NCBI GenBank assembly: GCA_963700865.1 | Contig: CAVOZC010000016.1 | Location: 124,001-188,000 of the forward strand | Length of the DNA: 64,000 bases | Direction of reading: 5' to 3' | DNA from: CAVOGJ01 sp963700865 | GTDB taxonomy: Bacteria; Planctomycetota; Planctomycetia; Pirellulales; Pirellulaceae | Shown here: positions 39,125 through 49,037 of the stretch, one piece after another | Numbering within the stretch: the first letter of the stretch is position 1 | How the letters are laid out: each line of letters begins with the position of its first letter | Made by a program: the position numbers and the translations under genes | The notes under the pieces: model-generated | Database searches by the model: none | What the model saw: only the letters and a program-made list of their open reading frames with translations | Told to the model about the DNA's origin: nothing

Positions 39125-39160
39125 GCCGCGGGCCGGAACGCCGTGGCCCGCTCGGCTTTA
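39124..39160 (+). terminator. Putative hairpin terminator after the coiled-coil gene
   Basis: AGCCGCGGGCC (39124-39134) pairs with GGCCCGCTCGGCT (39145-39157), with a two-base bulge, over a 10-base loop, followed by TTTA. It begins at the stop codon of the upstream gene. Confidence 0.5.
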
Positions 39161-39179
39161 CCCCGACGGTTTCACCGGG

Positions 39180-39240
39180 GCTGCCCGCGGCGAGCGCCGT
39201 CGACTGACCCGTGAGATGCTGCCCGCGGCGAGCGCCGTCG
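39180..39240. repeat. Two direct copies of a 23-bp GC-rich repeat, period 38
   Basis: GCTGCCCGCGGCGAGCGCCG plus TCG occurs exactly at 39180-39202 and 39218-39240, between convergent gene ends. Each copy contains the palindrome CGGCGAGCGCCG-like core. Confidence 0.65.
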
Positions 39241-39241
39241 G

Positions 39242-40054
39242 CTAATCTCTCGCCAGTGGCCGGCTGTCCGAAATGACATGTTCATGTGACTTAAGGTGTT
39301 CCAGACAGTAGCAGAGATCGCCTGAGCATTTGGAACAATAGCGGAATTCGGCACGCGGATCTTGCAGATTGTTCAGACCACAGACGGCGCAGGTGTTCCG
39401 CGGCGTGCTCGCCTCCTGAGCGGTCAGGATCTTATTTCGAATTTTGCGCTGCCGTCCCTTCAGGTGGAGGTAAATATCCGAACCGAAGAATAATAGAAAA
39501 TTACAGACCGAGGCCAGGATCTGGAGACGCCCCAGGTTGCTCCCCGTGGCGAATTGCCAGGCGTAAAGCACCCATGTCAGGCGGGCCAGCCACTTGATTT
39601 GAATCGGCAGCACGAAAAACAGCATCAGGGTGAATTCGGGATACAGTTGTGCGAACGCCAGAAAGATCGTGCCGTAAAGAAACAAGTTCGTGGCTCCCGC
39701 GGCCGGGATCACAAAAGCGACCGCCAGATTGGCCACGTAGCCGACGAGCAGGAACAGATTAAAACGCGCCGCGCCCCACTGCTGCTCCAGCGCCGTTCCC
39801 ATCAAGTACAGCAGATACCAATGGAAGAAGAGGAAAATTACCGGCATGCCGAGCGGCGGCAGAATGAGGAAGGAGAATAATCGCCAGACTTGCCCTTGCA
39901 GCACCTGCTGCGCATCCATGATGCAGGCTTGGGCGAAATCCGGATTGGTCTGGATCAGCAGGAACAGGATCACTTGGAGTGCGATGATGCCGCTAATGAC
40001 ATTGGGAATCGCCAAGGGGCGAATCCAGGCTTCCATGCGATCAAGTAATTTCAT
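39242..40054 (-). CDS. Rhomboid-like membrane protein lacking the catalytic serine, with C-terminal zinc-ribbon
   Basis: The ATG at 40054 (another at 40093) gives 270 residues with six hydrophobic segments in the rhomboid-like arrangement: QVWRLFSFLILPP, then WYLLYLMGTALEQQWGAARF. The serine loop expected as GxSG reads GATNLFLYGTIFL, so no catalytic Ser is present, nor is a clear active His pair. After the membrane part (about 215) lies a Cys-rich domain: CAVCG, YCSKCSGDLCYC, then HLKSHEH, a B-box/zinc-ribbon-like spacing. An inactive rhomboid-type protein is likely; no partner is known. Confidence 0.8.
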   Translation of the reverse strand: MKLLDRMEAWIRPLAIPNVISGIIALQVILFLLIQTNPDFAQACIMDAQQVLQGQVWRLFSFLILPPLGMPVIFLFFHWYLLYLMGTALEQQWGAARFNLFLLVGYVANLAVAFVIPAAGATNLFLYGTIFLAFAQLYPEFTLMLFFVLPIQIKWLARLTWVLYAWQFATGSNLGRLQILASVCNFLLFFGSDIYLHLKGRQRKIRNKILTAQEASTPRNTCAVCGLNNLQDPRAEFRYCSKCSGDLCYCLEHLKSHEHVISDSRPLARD

Positions 40055-40126
40055 CAGGTGATGTTCCCAGGCGGATCGATGCTGAACGCCCACAGTTTAG
40101 CACAAATGTTTTCCCGCGGGCGTTCG

Positions 40127-41459
40127 CTATTCACGACCGAAGCGGTACGACCCGATGCCGATACCGACCAGGCCGACGATGAGCAGGATGGACCAGGGAA
40201 GTGCCATTTCCGCGAGTGTAAAGCCTCTCCAGATGGCGCCCTCCATGGAAAGAATCGCCCACTTGACCGGACTGAGACTGCTCAGCGGACGCATGAACGC
40301 CGGCAGGAACAACAGCGGAATCATCCCGCCTCCCAGCATGGCCATGACCATGTTGACGCACCATCCGGTGCCTCCCACCGCCTCTTCGGTCCGTCCGATC
40401 ACGGCCACCGACAATGTGATGCCGACGAAGCAAAACGCGATCAGCAGGGTCGAGCATGCCAGCAGCGGGAAGTTTGCAGGCCGCATGCCGAGTCCATATC
40501 CGCAGGCGGTCATGACCGTGACAACAAAACCGACGGCGAGAAAACAGGCGAGTCCCTTGCCCATGAGGATGTCGGTTTTTGTAATCGGGGCGATTTCCAG
40601 CCGTTGCAGTGTCCCGCGGACGCGTTCGCGGACAATCGAGACGGAAAAGCCGGCGACACATCCCAGGATGCCCCACACGGTGGCCTGCGGAAAGGCAATG
40701 TCCCAGGTCGACCGGACACGTGAGAACAGTTCGGCTCGACTCCCCTTCTCCAGTTGACGCGTCACGTCGATCCGCTGAACATCGGCGAATTGAAGGGTGG
40801 GGGCCGAGTCGGCTGGATCGGCGGCATCCGCTTCGTCCGTGGCGTTTTCCGTTTCCAAGTCGTCGAGGGACGTGTAAAGCTGATCCAAGGCGTCGGTCAA
40901 TTGTGCGTACGCGGGCCGGAGTGATGCGGGCACGTCCGATTCCTCCGCGGCGAGGGTCTGGCGTAAGTCGTTCAGGAAAGGTTGCATGGCCCCGGCATTA
41001 AAAAGTCGATCGCCGTACAGTTGCCCCATGCTCTGCATGACAAAGCCCTCGGCCATGGCCGCCTCCGCACCTCGTGACGGGTCCATGCCGATTTCGATGG
41101 TGGGCGGGGGTTTCCAGGGGAGCCCGGCGGACGCCCCGAAGCCGGCAGGTAGCGAAATCAAACCCACCAGCCGTCCTTTACGAACCTCTTCCAGTGCCTC
41201 ACCGCGGGGCATGGGCTGGAGTTCCACGCTTTGTACGGCTGCCAGTCGCTCGGCAAATTGTTGGGACATTTCGCTGTGGTCCTCGTCCACCATCGCCAGT
41301 CGCAACTTGCCATTCTTACCGTCACTACTGGGACCACCCATGATCGAGCCGAAGAAAAGTCCCATCAGCAGGGGAAAACCGAGTATGAAGAACAGGCCCA
41401 TCTTGTCGCGTGACAAGAGCCTGAGAATCCTTGATCGCCATGGACCAGATGGGGTGCAT
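40127..41459 (-). CDS. ABC-2 type transporter permease, one frameshift near the N-terminus
   Basis: The ATG at 41459 overlaps the ATPase stop (ATGA). It reads MHPIWSMAIKD, then one base near 41430 shifts the frame to LRLLSRDKMGLFFILGFPLL. The rest (open from 41416) has a large extracytoplasmic insert (about 45-235) between the first membrane helix and the five C-terminal helices, typical of the NatB/ABC-2 subfamily. Motifs: RVRGTLQRLEIAPITKTDIL. It forms an exporter with the neighbouring ATPase. Substrate unknown. The frameshift is most likely an indel error. Confidence 0.87.
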
Positions 41460-42344
41460 CAGTCGCGCAAGCTCCTGCCCGTGAGGTTGAGAAACACGCT
41501 CTCCAGGTTTGGTCGCGACACGCTGAGCGAAGCCAGCCGCAGTCCCACTGAAAGGGAACGGGCCACTTCGGCGAACGGTTCGTGACTGTGAAACTGCCAC
41601 TGTAGCCCCGTCAGCGTTCCGGGCAAGGCGGCTTGGGTCGGCGGTGGTTCGGCCAACTCGGCCTGGACATAAGACGTCTCGCCATGAGCGGCGATCAGAC
41701 TGGGGACCGTATCGACGGCCAACAAGCGTCCGTGGTCCATGATGGCGACCTGGTCGCACAGCCGTTCTACTTCTTCCATATAGTGGGTCGTATAAATAAT
41801 TGTGCGACCTTCGGCGTGCAATTGCTCAATGCAAGCAAAAATATGATTACGCGATTGGGGGTCGACTCCGACGGTCGGTTCGTCGAGTAGCAGGACTTGA
41901 GGATCATGCACCAAGGCGGCAGCCAGATTCAGCCGCCGCTTCATGCCTCCGGAAAAATCACTCACGCGGCTGTCCGCGCCCCCGTCAATTGGGCAAAGTC
42001 GAGCGCCCAGGCGACCCGATCACGCCGGTCTGTCACGGAGAGCCGGTAGAGTGACGCGAAGAAGTTGAGGTTTTCCCGGGCCGTCAAGTCGTCGTAGAGC
42101 GCGAGCGATTCGGGCGCATACCGATCGTGCGGCGGATTTCGGCACGATGCGTGTCTTGCCCATCCATGCGAATCGACCCGCGATCGGGCAATAGTGTCCC
42201 GACGAGCATGCGGATCGTCGTTGTCTTGCCGGCACCGTTGGGTCCCAACAGCCCTAATGACTGCCCGCTGGCAACGCGCAACGAGAGATCATCCACGGCC
42301 GTCAATTCGCCGAACTGCTTCCGCACGCGATCGATTTCAATCAT
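41459..42344 (-). CDS. ABC-2 transporter ATPase, two frameshifts
   Basis: Frame 1 (42344-~42120): MIEIDRVRKQFGELTAVDDL, Walker A LLGPNGAGKTTTIRML. Frame 2 covers APESLALYDDLTARENLNFF and FAQLTGARTAA. Frame 3 (from about 41975): signature FSGGMKRRLNLAAAL, Walker B VLLLDEPTVGVDP, H-loop IIYTTHYMEEVERLCDQ. All motifs are intact, so two single-base errors near 42118 and 41975 are the simplest explanation. It is a DrrA/NatA-type ATPase with the usual ~90-residue C-terminal extension, and is translationally coupled to the permease. Confidence 0.88.
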
Positions 42345-42541
42345 GCCTGCCCCGTCGCTAACCGCATGCGCACATTCGTTGCTCTGAACACGTCAGGTGG
42401 AAGCGTAGGGCTCCCAGTCACACCACAGCGTAGTGTAACATTCGCACGTCAAGCCCGCATCTTGGCGTTGGGGCGAGGATTGCCGGGAGTATCAGCGAGA
42501 TCACCGGGAGCTGGCGTGCCGAAGTCGCCGCGGCGGGCGGA

Positions 42542-44392
42542 TTACTCCCAGCCGCCTTCCAGCAAGAGAGAAAAGGTCAGGCTGGCATTCACTTTCGCTT
42601 TATTCTGGCCCAAGGATGCCCGCGCTTCGACGGAGTCCGCGTCGATGATTCGGTGGTTCACGCCGTTGCGAACGAATTGGACCTCATTGGAATTGGCGTC
42701 GAGTGAGTCGTCTTCCGCGGAATCGAAGAGAAGAACCTTGTCGGTTCGGCCATCGATGGCGGAGAAGTAGGCGTCATGCTCCCGGAAGCCGACGGCCCGA
42801 TTGTAATAACCCGAGCCATACATGCGGGCTCCCGCTCCGTCCACCTTGTAGTAATCCGTTCCCGCGGTGTCGTTAAAGACGGCGCTGTCATTGCCCTCAC
42901 TGGCAAAAGCGTAGACCCGATCGAAACTGCTCACGAAGTTGGTGAAAGCGGCTCCTTCCATGCGACTCTCATTGCCGCTGGCATAATAACTTTCATCGTC
43001 GGCCGAATCGTAGAGGTACGCGCGATCGTCGTAGCCACCTTGCGCTTCGGCGTGGGTCACGTCAAAACCGCTGGCATAGTTGAAAAAGCCCGACCCATAC
43101 ATTCTTACATTCGTTGGTCGGGCCGCGTAACGATCATTACCGTCGGTCCCGGTGAAGAACGTCTCGTCATAGCCCTCCGTGGCATAGGCAAAGACACGAT
43201 GAAAGTCATTCGCCGTATGCGTAAAGTCGGCTCCCACCAACTGAGCCGATTGGGGACCCGCGTAAAACGTCTCGTCGCCGGCGGTGTCGTAGAACAGGGC
43301 CCGGTCTTCTCCCCCGCCTGATTGCACCGTGGTCTGCCGGCTGCTGTAGACGAGCACCTGGTAACTGACGCCGGTCAGCTTGGCCGACCGCTCCCTCAAT
43401 TCCACCTGGTCGACGCCTGGGCCACCCACAAGCTGTACCGTGTTGACGCCGCCATAGGCAATGATCTCAATTCGCGTATTGATCGACGCGTCGATGGTTT
43501 CGACCACTTGACCGTTCCGCAGAACCTGATGGGTGGTGTCTCCGGCGATGAATTCAAAATCATCGTCCGCTGACGATCCCTTGACGACAATTGTCTGCGC
43601 AAAGGTCGTCGCCAGCACCCCCTGCGTCACGTTGGGGTCAAACTCGCCAAAGTTATAATTCCGTCCCGTCTGACCGGCGAAGATCTGGATCCCCGTTACA
43701 GAGTCGTTGTTCAGCACGCCTCGATTGGGTATCGGCAGCATGGCGCCGCCGATCGAGCCCAGATTGTCTCGTCCATCCACCAGAACCGCGGGCGTGCTGG
43801 CAGATACGGCATAAGTGCCGGGCCTCAAATTCGGAAAGTTGTAAAGTCCATCCGCGTTGGTCGTCGTGGAACTGAGATAGCTACGACCTTGATCGTCGGT
43901 TCCCGTAAGCCGAATGGAAGTGCCGGCCAGCGGCGTATCTCCCGCGTCGTAGTTGCCGTCACGGTCGAGGTCCAAATAGCTGAAACCGCTCAGGCCGGCA
44001 GGCTGCAGTTTGGCGAAATGGTATCCTTCGGCCTGCTTGTTGCCGTTCAACTTGATCCCGGTGACCGTGGTGCCGTTGAGCTTACCCTTTCCGTCGCCAA
44101 TCGTGACGCCACCGTCGAACATGGTTTTCAGTGGCGCGGCACTGACGGAATAGGTACTCTTCGGCAGCCCGTCAAACAGAAAGGCGCCGTTCGCATCGGT
44201 CGTCGTGGTACGCAGGTTGCCCCCCGAATCCCTCAATTCAACCGTCACACCGGCCAGGCCCACATCGTTGTTGTCGAACGCTCCGGAGGTATCGAAATCG
44301 TTGAAGACGTGTCCAGCCAGACTCGCGAGTACGCAGCGCGATTCGAGGGACTCGGTGTGAAGTCGGCGGCGGGCGCGTTTCTGGATCGACAT
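42542..44392 (-). CDS. Surface protein with SdrD-B-like domains and ~47-residue repeats
   Basis: The ATG at 44392 begins with MSIQKRARRRLHTESLESRC followed by VLAS, the LExRxVLA-type N-terminus of planctomycete surface proteins. Two SdrD/Cna-B-like domains follow (about 25-125 and 135-240: GHVFNDFDTSGAFDNND, GFSYLDLDRDGNYDAGD), each ending in a TTTTNADG-like turn. After about 330, units of 46-49 residues recur four to five times, each opening with FYDTAGDETFYA, LYDSADDESYYA, FNDTAGTDYYKV or LFDSAEDDSLDA. Acidic, no Cys after the N-terminus. A Ca-binding adhesive wall protein is likely from the Asp-rich repeats (inference). Confidence 0.85.
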   Translation of the reverse strand: MSIQKRARRRLHTESLESRCVLASLAGHVFNDFDTSGAFDNNDVGLAGVTVELRDSGGNLRTTTTDANGAFLFDGLPKSTYSVSAAPLKTMFDGGVTIGDGKGKLNGTTVTGIKLNGNKQAEGYHFAKLQPAGLSGFSYLDLDRDGNYDAGDTPLAGTSIRLTGTDDQGRSYLSSTTTNADGLYNFPNLRPGTYAVSASTPAVLVDGRDNLGSIGGAMLPIPNRGVLNNDSVTGIQIFAGQTGRNYNFGEFDPNVTQGVLATTFAQTIVVKGSSADDDFEFIAGDTTHQVLRNGQVVETIDASINTRIEIIAYGGVNTVQLVGGPGVDQVELRERSAKLTGVSYQVLVYSSRQTTVQSGGGEDRALFYDTAGDETFYAGPQSAQLVGADFTHTANDFHRVFAYATEGYDETFFTGTDGNDRYAARPTNVRMYGSGFFNYASGFDVTHAEAQGGYDDRAYLYDSADDESYYASGNESRMEGAAFTNFVSSFDRVYAFASEGNDSAVFNDTAGTDYYKVDGAGARMYGSGYYNRAVGFREHDAYFSAIDGRTDKVLLFDSAEDDSLDANSNEVQFVRNGVNHRIIDADSVEARASLGQNKAKVNASLTFSLLLEGGWE

Positions 44393-44716
44393 AGGATGGG
44401 CAATGAGTGTTTTTGGACAGGGTCGCGAATGCAACAAGGCGTGGATCGTCAGGGCCTTGTTCGCCGCCGCGGTGAATCTCGCAAGCCGATCCGCGCAGTT
44501 CGGTGGCCAAGCAAGCATAGGTCACGGTACAAATGCGGTCAAAAGACCGTGGAGAAAGCCTTGCCGACCGGCCTGCCGCGATCGACGCCTGCTGACTTCG
44601 GTAGGGAATCCGCCTAGCGAGCCTGATGATTTGAAGCAACATGGCGCGCATTTGATGCGTTAGGGCAACAGCTGCCCGGCCAGTCCATCAAGGCGGCTCA
44701 GCCCAAACGAAACCGC
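44393..44716. other. Intergenic gap, no gene recognised
   Basis: It lies between the start of the surface protein and the methyltransferase stop. The only structure seen is a short dyad GGGCA/TGCCC at about 44664-44678. It should contain the promoter of the surface-protein gene. Confidence 0.4.
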
Positions 44717-45418
44717 CTACATCGGTGCCGCGTCGGACTTGGCGAACACGAAGAAATCCGCGAAGGAGGTTTCGGATCGGTTGCGCGAATTGTAGGGGTA
44801 GCGATTGGGCACGTGCTCGACCAGTTGCCAGTTTGGGCGCTCGGTCGCCACCCATCGCGTAAACTCGCGGTGCCGGACATGGGGGCTGGCCGGAATCGCA
44901 TCGGAGTTCGAGGAGTAAACGATCACGAACCGGTCGGCACTATCAAAAACTTGACTCAGGTAGGCCTCGTAAACAGCTTCTTCGACGAGGTGATAGATGA
45001 CGTCCAAAGATAGCGTTAGGTCGGCACGTAGATCGCGAGTGGAGGCGGCGTCAGCGGCGATCACGGCGAAGCGCTTGGTCGCGTCTTCGGCAAACCGCTG
45101 TTGGCACATCGCTACGGCCGCCGCCGAGATATCCAAGCCGATGTAATTGGGATACTCCGCCAGACCGAGTTGATTCCCATCGCCGCAGCCAAATTCCATG
45201 ACCGACTGAATGGCGTGTGTCCGAACGAACCCGTTGATGAATTCGGCCTTGAATTCGGCCAGGCGACCATAAGAACCGGCTCCCGAGTTTCGACCTGCCG
45301 TGTAGCGACGTTCCCAGTAATCCTTCGTGCCGCGAAACCACAACGAGCCACCAATTTTATGGACGACGGTGCTGAAGGTGGGGAAATGAGTTGTGGATGG
45401 GGCGAGTGTGGTGTTCAT
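44717..45418 (-). CDS. SAM-dependent class I methyltransferase
   Basis: The protein has 233 residues. Motif I SVMEFGCGDGNQLG, then NYIGLDISAAAVAMCQQRF and LTLSLDVIYHLVEE (motif IV) are those of class I methyltransferases. The first ~60 residues (DYWERRYTAGRNSGAGSYG) match the family found in glycan and secondary-metabolite clusters. The gene is the last of the run that starts at 55160 and is separated from the GT-C gene by 72 bp. The substrate is unknown; methylation of an exported glycan is a contextual guess. Confidence 0.85.
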   Translation of the reverse strand: MNTTLAPSTTHFPTFSTVVHKIGGSLWFRGTKDYWERRYTAGRNSGAGSYGRLAEFKAEFINGFVRTHAIQSVMEFGCGDGNQLGLAEYPNYIGLDISAAAVAMCQQRFAEDATKRFAVIAADAASTRDLRADLTLSLDVIYHLVEEAVYEAYLSQVFDSADRFVIVYSSNSDAIPASPHVRHREFTRWVATERPNWQLVEHVPNRYPYNSRNRSETSFADFFVFAKSDAAPM

Positions 45419-45490
45419 ATTCGGGGCTCATTGCGTAAGGAAGGTTGTTGGAAGGAAAGTCGTGGGGCGCGGTGTTCGTGCGGGTTCCCG

Positions 45491-48400
45491 TTAAAGTCGG
45501 TCTTCTCGAAAAGGTGCGTATCGTCCCTGGCCGGCGTCCCACAGGTAGACCGACCATAGATAGCTCTGATGGGCTAGTTGGCAATTGCGGCGCAGATACT
45601 GCTCCACGCGGGCAGCTGGGTATTCCCAGCGGATACTGACCCCGCGGCTGCGGAATTTCTCGCGATTCACGGCAATCCAGACCCGTTGCTGGTTCTGGAA
45701 CACGTCCTTGAGGGAAGCCAGATTACCAATGACTTCCGCGCCACCGTTGCGATCGATCAGTTTTCCGTCCTGCAGCATGGCGAAGTCGTAGAGAAGCGGC
45801 ACGGAAAGGTCGTAGTCGACTCGTCCTATCTCCAATAGCGCGGCGTGCGTGTGCGGTTCCGTAACCATGATGGCGTCCCCCTGACGGAGATGGCGGCCGA
45901 TAAACTGCATGGCTCCGGTTGAGTCCCCGAGGAGTTTTAAGTTATAGCTGTCGATCATTCGCCACGGCGAGAAGGACAGGATCATCGCAGCAACAAGCAC
46001 GACGGCTGAGACGGCCACGACCCGGGCGTGAAAACGGGGTTCCTTGATCAGGTCGACTCCATAGGCGGCGGCTCGCCACAGAAAAATACGAGCCCCTTCC
46101 AAGGACAGGAGCAGCCAGATGGGAATCAGCCAGTACTGGTATCGGAGGCTGATGTGCGTCACCAGGATATTCGTAAAAAACACCCCGGAGAACAGCATCA
46201 GCAGCAGCGCCATCGTGTTGGGGTGGCGTCGCCGCCACATCCATGGCAGACCGAGGAGCAGCATCAGGCTGCCCACGATGTGCAGCCGCGAATAGCCGAT
46301 GAACAAAGAGAGGAAATTGTACGGATGCCAGAAATGCAGCATGACCGTCGCCTCGAGATTCGGGGAGATGCCTTCCAGGCGAGTCATGCAGCGTGTCTGA
46401 AAGACAAGATAGTCGAGGGCAATGATCGCAACGGCACACGCCGCTGCGAAAAGCAACTTCACGTTGTCCTGCCAGCCCTTGTCTTTGGCGAAGACAAGGT
46501 AGCCGAGCAGCAGTGAAATGCCCATCAAACCGCTGATTTCCTGGGTGAGCGTCGTCGCGAGAAACGCGGCGATCGTGGCGTAGCGATACGTCTGTGATTG
46601 TTCGGTAACAAACCCCTTACAAAAGCAATACACCGTGAGCACTGCCAGGAATTGCTGCATCTGATAGAAGCGGATCACGTGCGACGTGTAGACCTCGAAC
46701 GGATGGATCGCCAACAGGCCCATGGCTGCCAGCCCCAGCCATGGATTCTTCAACAGTCGAGAACCGCATAGGTAAGTGAGCCAGCAGGTCGCGACGCCGA
46801 ACGTCACGCAAACCAGCCGCATCGACCACAACGTGGGGCCGCAGCACCAGGCGACGGCCGCCACGGCGTAATGAAAGAGCGGACTTCGGCGTGTACCAGA
46901 CGTTCCGTGGTACGAATTGCGGAATCCCCGTTTCCACAATGGCGACGATCGCCTGCGTCGAGGCGTATTCGTCGTCATCGAGAGGTTGGAAGTCGAGTCG
47001 ATAGGCCCGCACGAACAAGGCCAGCAGGAGGACACCGTAAATCAGCCAAGGCCAGTATGGGCTCTTTGGCAATCCGCGCCAGGAGATACGCGAACCGCGG
47101 GGGGTGGAGTTCGCTTGCCAGCCCTCCCCGCGCTTCCGCCGATCAATGCTCCCCACAAACACGAAAACCCCCAACATACACGCCAGTGACCCGACGCCAA
47201 ACCAATATCCGGGCTGCCGCAACCAGAGGATTTCATGACGCTCGCCAAAACTGCAGGCCACCAGTAATTGGGCGACAAGGACCGTCGTAGCGACCGCGAT
47301 GGCTCCGTACATTCGTCGGGCTCGTTTGATAACTCGCCACTTCCAGGCGCGTTTATGCGTCGCCATGCCAGCGGTGATTAGCCCGCATGCAAGGATCAAC
47401 CAGCAAGTGGAAATGGCAGCCAGCTGGCGGCGCGTAAGGCTCTGGACGTCATCCCAGTTGGATTTTGCCGTGCCACGATACTGCAATTGAGGAAGTTCTC
47501 CGCCGGCCGTTGCCGTACTTGTCAGGCTTGCCACCGGTTGCCATGCGGTCAGCGCGTCACTGCCTCGACGCGCGAGCCAGCGACGGTCGGTGACCAATCG
47601 CGTGACATTCCCGCGGCCGTCGACGGCACCCCCATCCAAAGACAACCGCGGCGATGAGCCCGGTGCGTCGGGTGTTTCGGGTTCTGCGAGACGAATTTCC
47701 ACCAGGTTCTGGCCACGTCGCATCAAGCGAGAGACGTCGTACGCCATGAAGCCGCCGTGGTGTCGGTTGACCCGAGACGATTGGGGCAGGATGGCGTTCG
47801 GCACCGAGGGCAATTGTGGGTCCCACGTGCCAGTGGCGTCCTGGGGGCCGACTTGCGCGGTTTTTTCGAGAAACTGTCTATTCCCAAAATTCCCCTGCGA
47901 CTTGATCTCGTCCACGGTGGCCATCCACCGGAAATCGTGCGTTGTCGGATCTCCCGAGGGTGGATTCTCAAATTCGTGGCCGACGAATGGCGAATTCAGT
48001 TCGTCGGGATCAAGCAGCGTGGGTCGTGATTGCGGATCAAGTCCTCTCCGGCGCTCCAGCAACCACTGCCCCGAGTCGAGATCGGGAGGGAAATGATGCG
48101 GCAAATGCACCCGAGTGTTATTGACATAAAGGTCGAAATAGCGATTGGTGACCACTCGCAGCCAAGCCTCTTCTGGCGACGTGTCCAGTTGCCAGGTGCC
48201 TCGCAGCCAGACGCTGTCTTCCGCTTGCGCCAGCGGATGCTGAACCCACTCGCCCGCGAAGCGATCGCGGTAGATGGGCAGAGGGCACGATTGCCAAAGT
48301 GTCCCCGGGGGTGCCGCGACCACGACTGCCGAGTCCCATGCGGTATCCGAATAGGCGAGTTGTTCCCAGGTGTCGGTCGCGGTACCGACCGGCGTGGCGG

Positions 48401-49037
48401 CCGCCTTCCAGTCCACACTGCTTCGCAGGGGAATCGCTTCGCCCGTGCGCGTGGTAATTTCGCCGTCCAGCACGAAGCTGGCGGGAGCCTTGCGTGATTC
48501 GATGCTCACGCAGATTACATTTTTCCCTGCCCGCAGGTGTCTACGGACATCGATCATGGTAGGCAAGCGAAACGAGTCGTGCCCGGACCATTGGTACTCG
48601 CGGGGAAAGTTAAGCGCCAGCGCCGACTCGCCATCGTTGACTCGCTGGCCCTTCTCACTCAAGCCATTTTGAAACGGTCGTGTCGGACGCCAGAGGTAGC
48701 TCCGCGCCACCGGATTGCCGTTGACGATCACCTCGAACCCGTCGCGCGCCGCGATGCGGACCCAGGCCGTGGCAGCGGATTGGTCCAGAGAAAACGAATA
48801 GCGAAAATAGCCGGCATACGAGTCGGGGCCCGGCGACTTGATCCAGGAACCGTGCATGGTGGCGGGCCGCGGCGGGTGGCGTCGGGCTTCCAGGCCGCGG
48901 TGCAGGACATAGCCCGCCCCGATGCCGAACAGGGTGGCCACGACGAACAAGCCACGCAGGGCACGCGGCAAGTGCTTGCGCCGTTCGCGCAAACTGGACT
49001 GGCCGATCGGTTCTTTTCCGTGAGCGCCACGCGTCAT
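45491..49037 (-). CDS. GT-C (ArnT/PMT-like) glycosyltransferase with large extracytoplasmic N-terminal domain, one frameshift
   Basis: Reconstructed length is about 1,180 residues. After an N-terminal helix (about 28-45) come about 500 residues of jelly-roll segments resembling galactose-binding/rhamnosidase-type domains (DGFEVIVNGNPVARSYLW, RYFDLYVNNTRVHLP, MAYDVSRLMRRGQNLVEIRL), then a helix, and the GT-C fold with the acidic motif YRLDFQPLDDDEYAST near 690. Near 46870 the frame shifts (NVWYT then SPLFHYAVAAVAW). Further helices follow down to the stop at 45491, after a soluble C-terminal stretch. Overlaps the upstream gene as ATGA. Lipid-linked sugar transfer at the outer face is inferred; the fusion is unusual. 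Confidence 0.8.
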
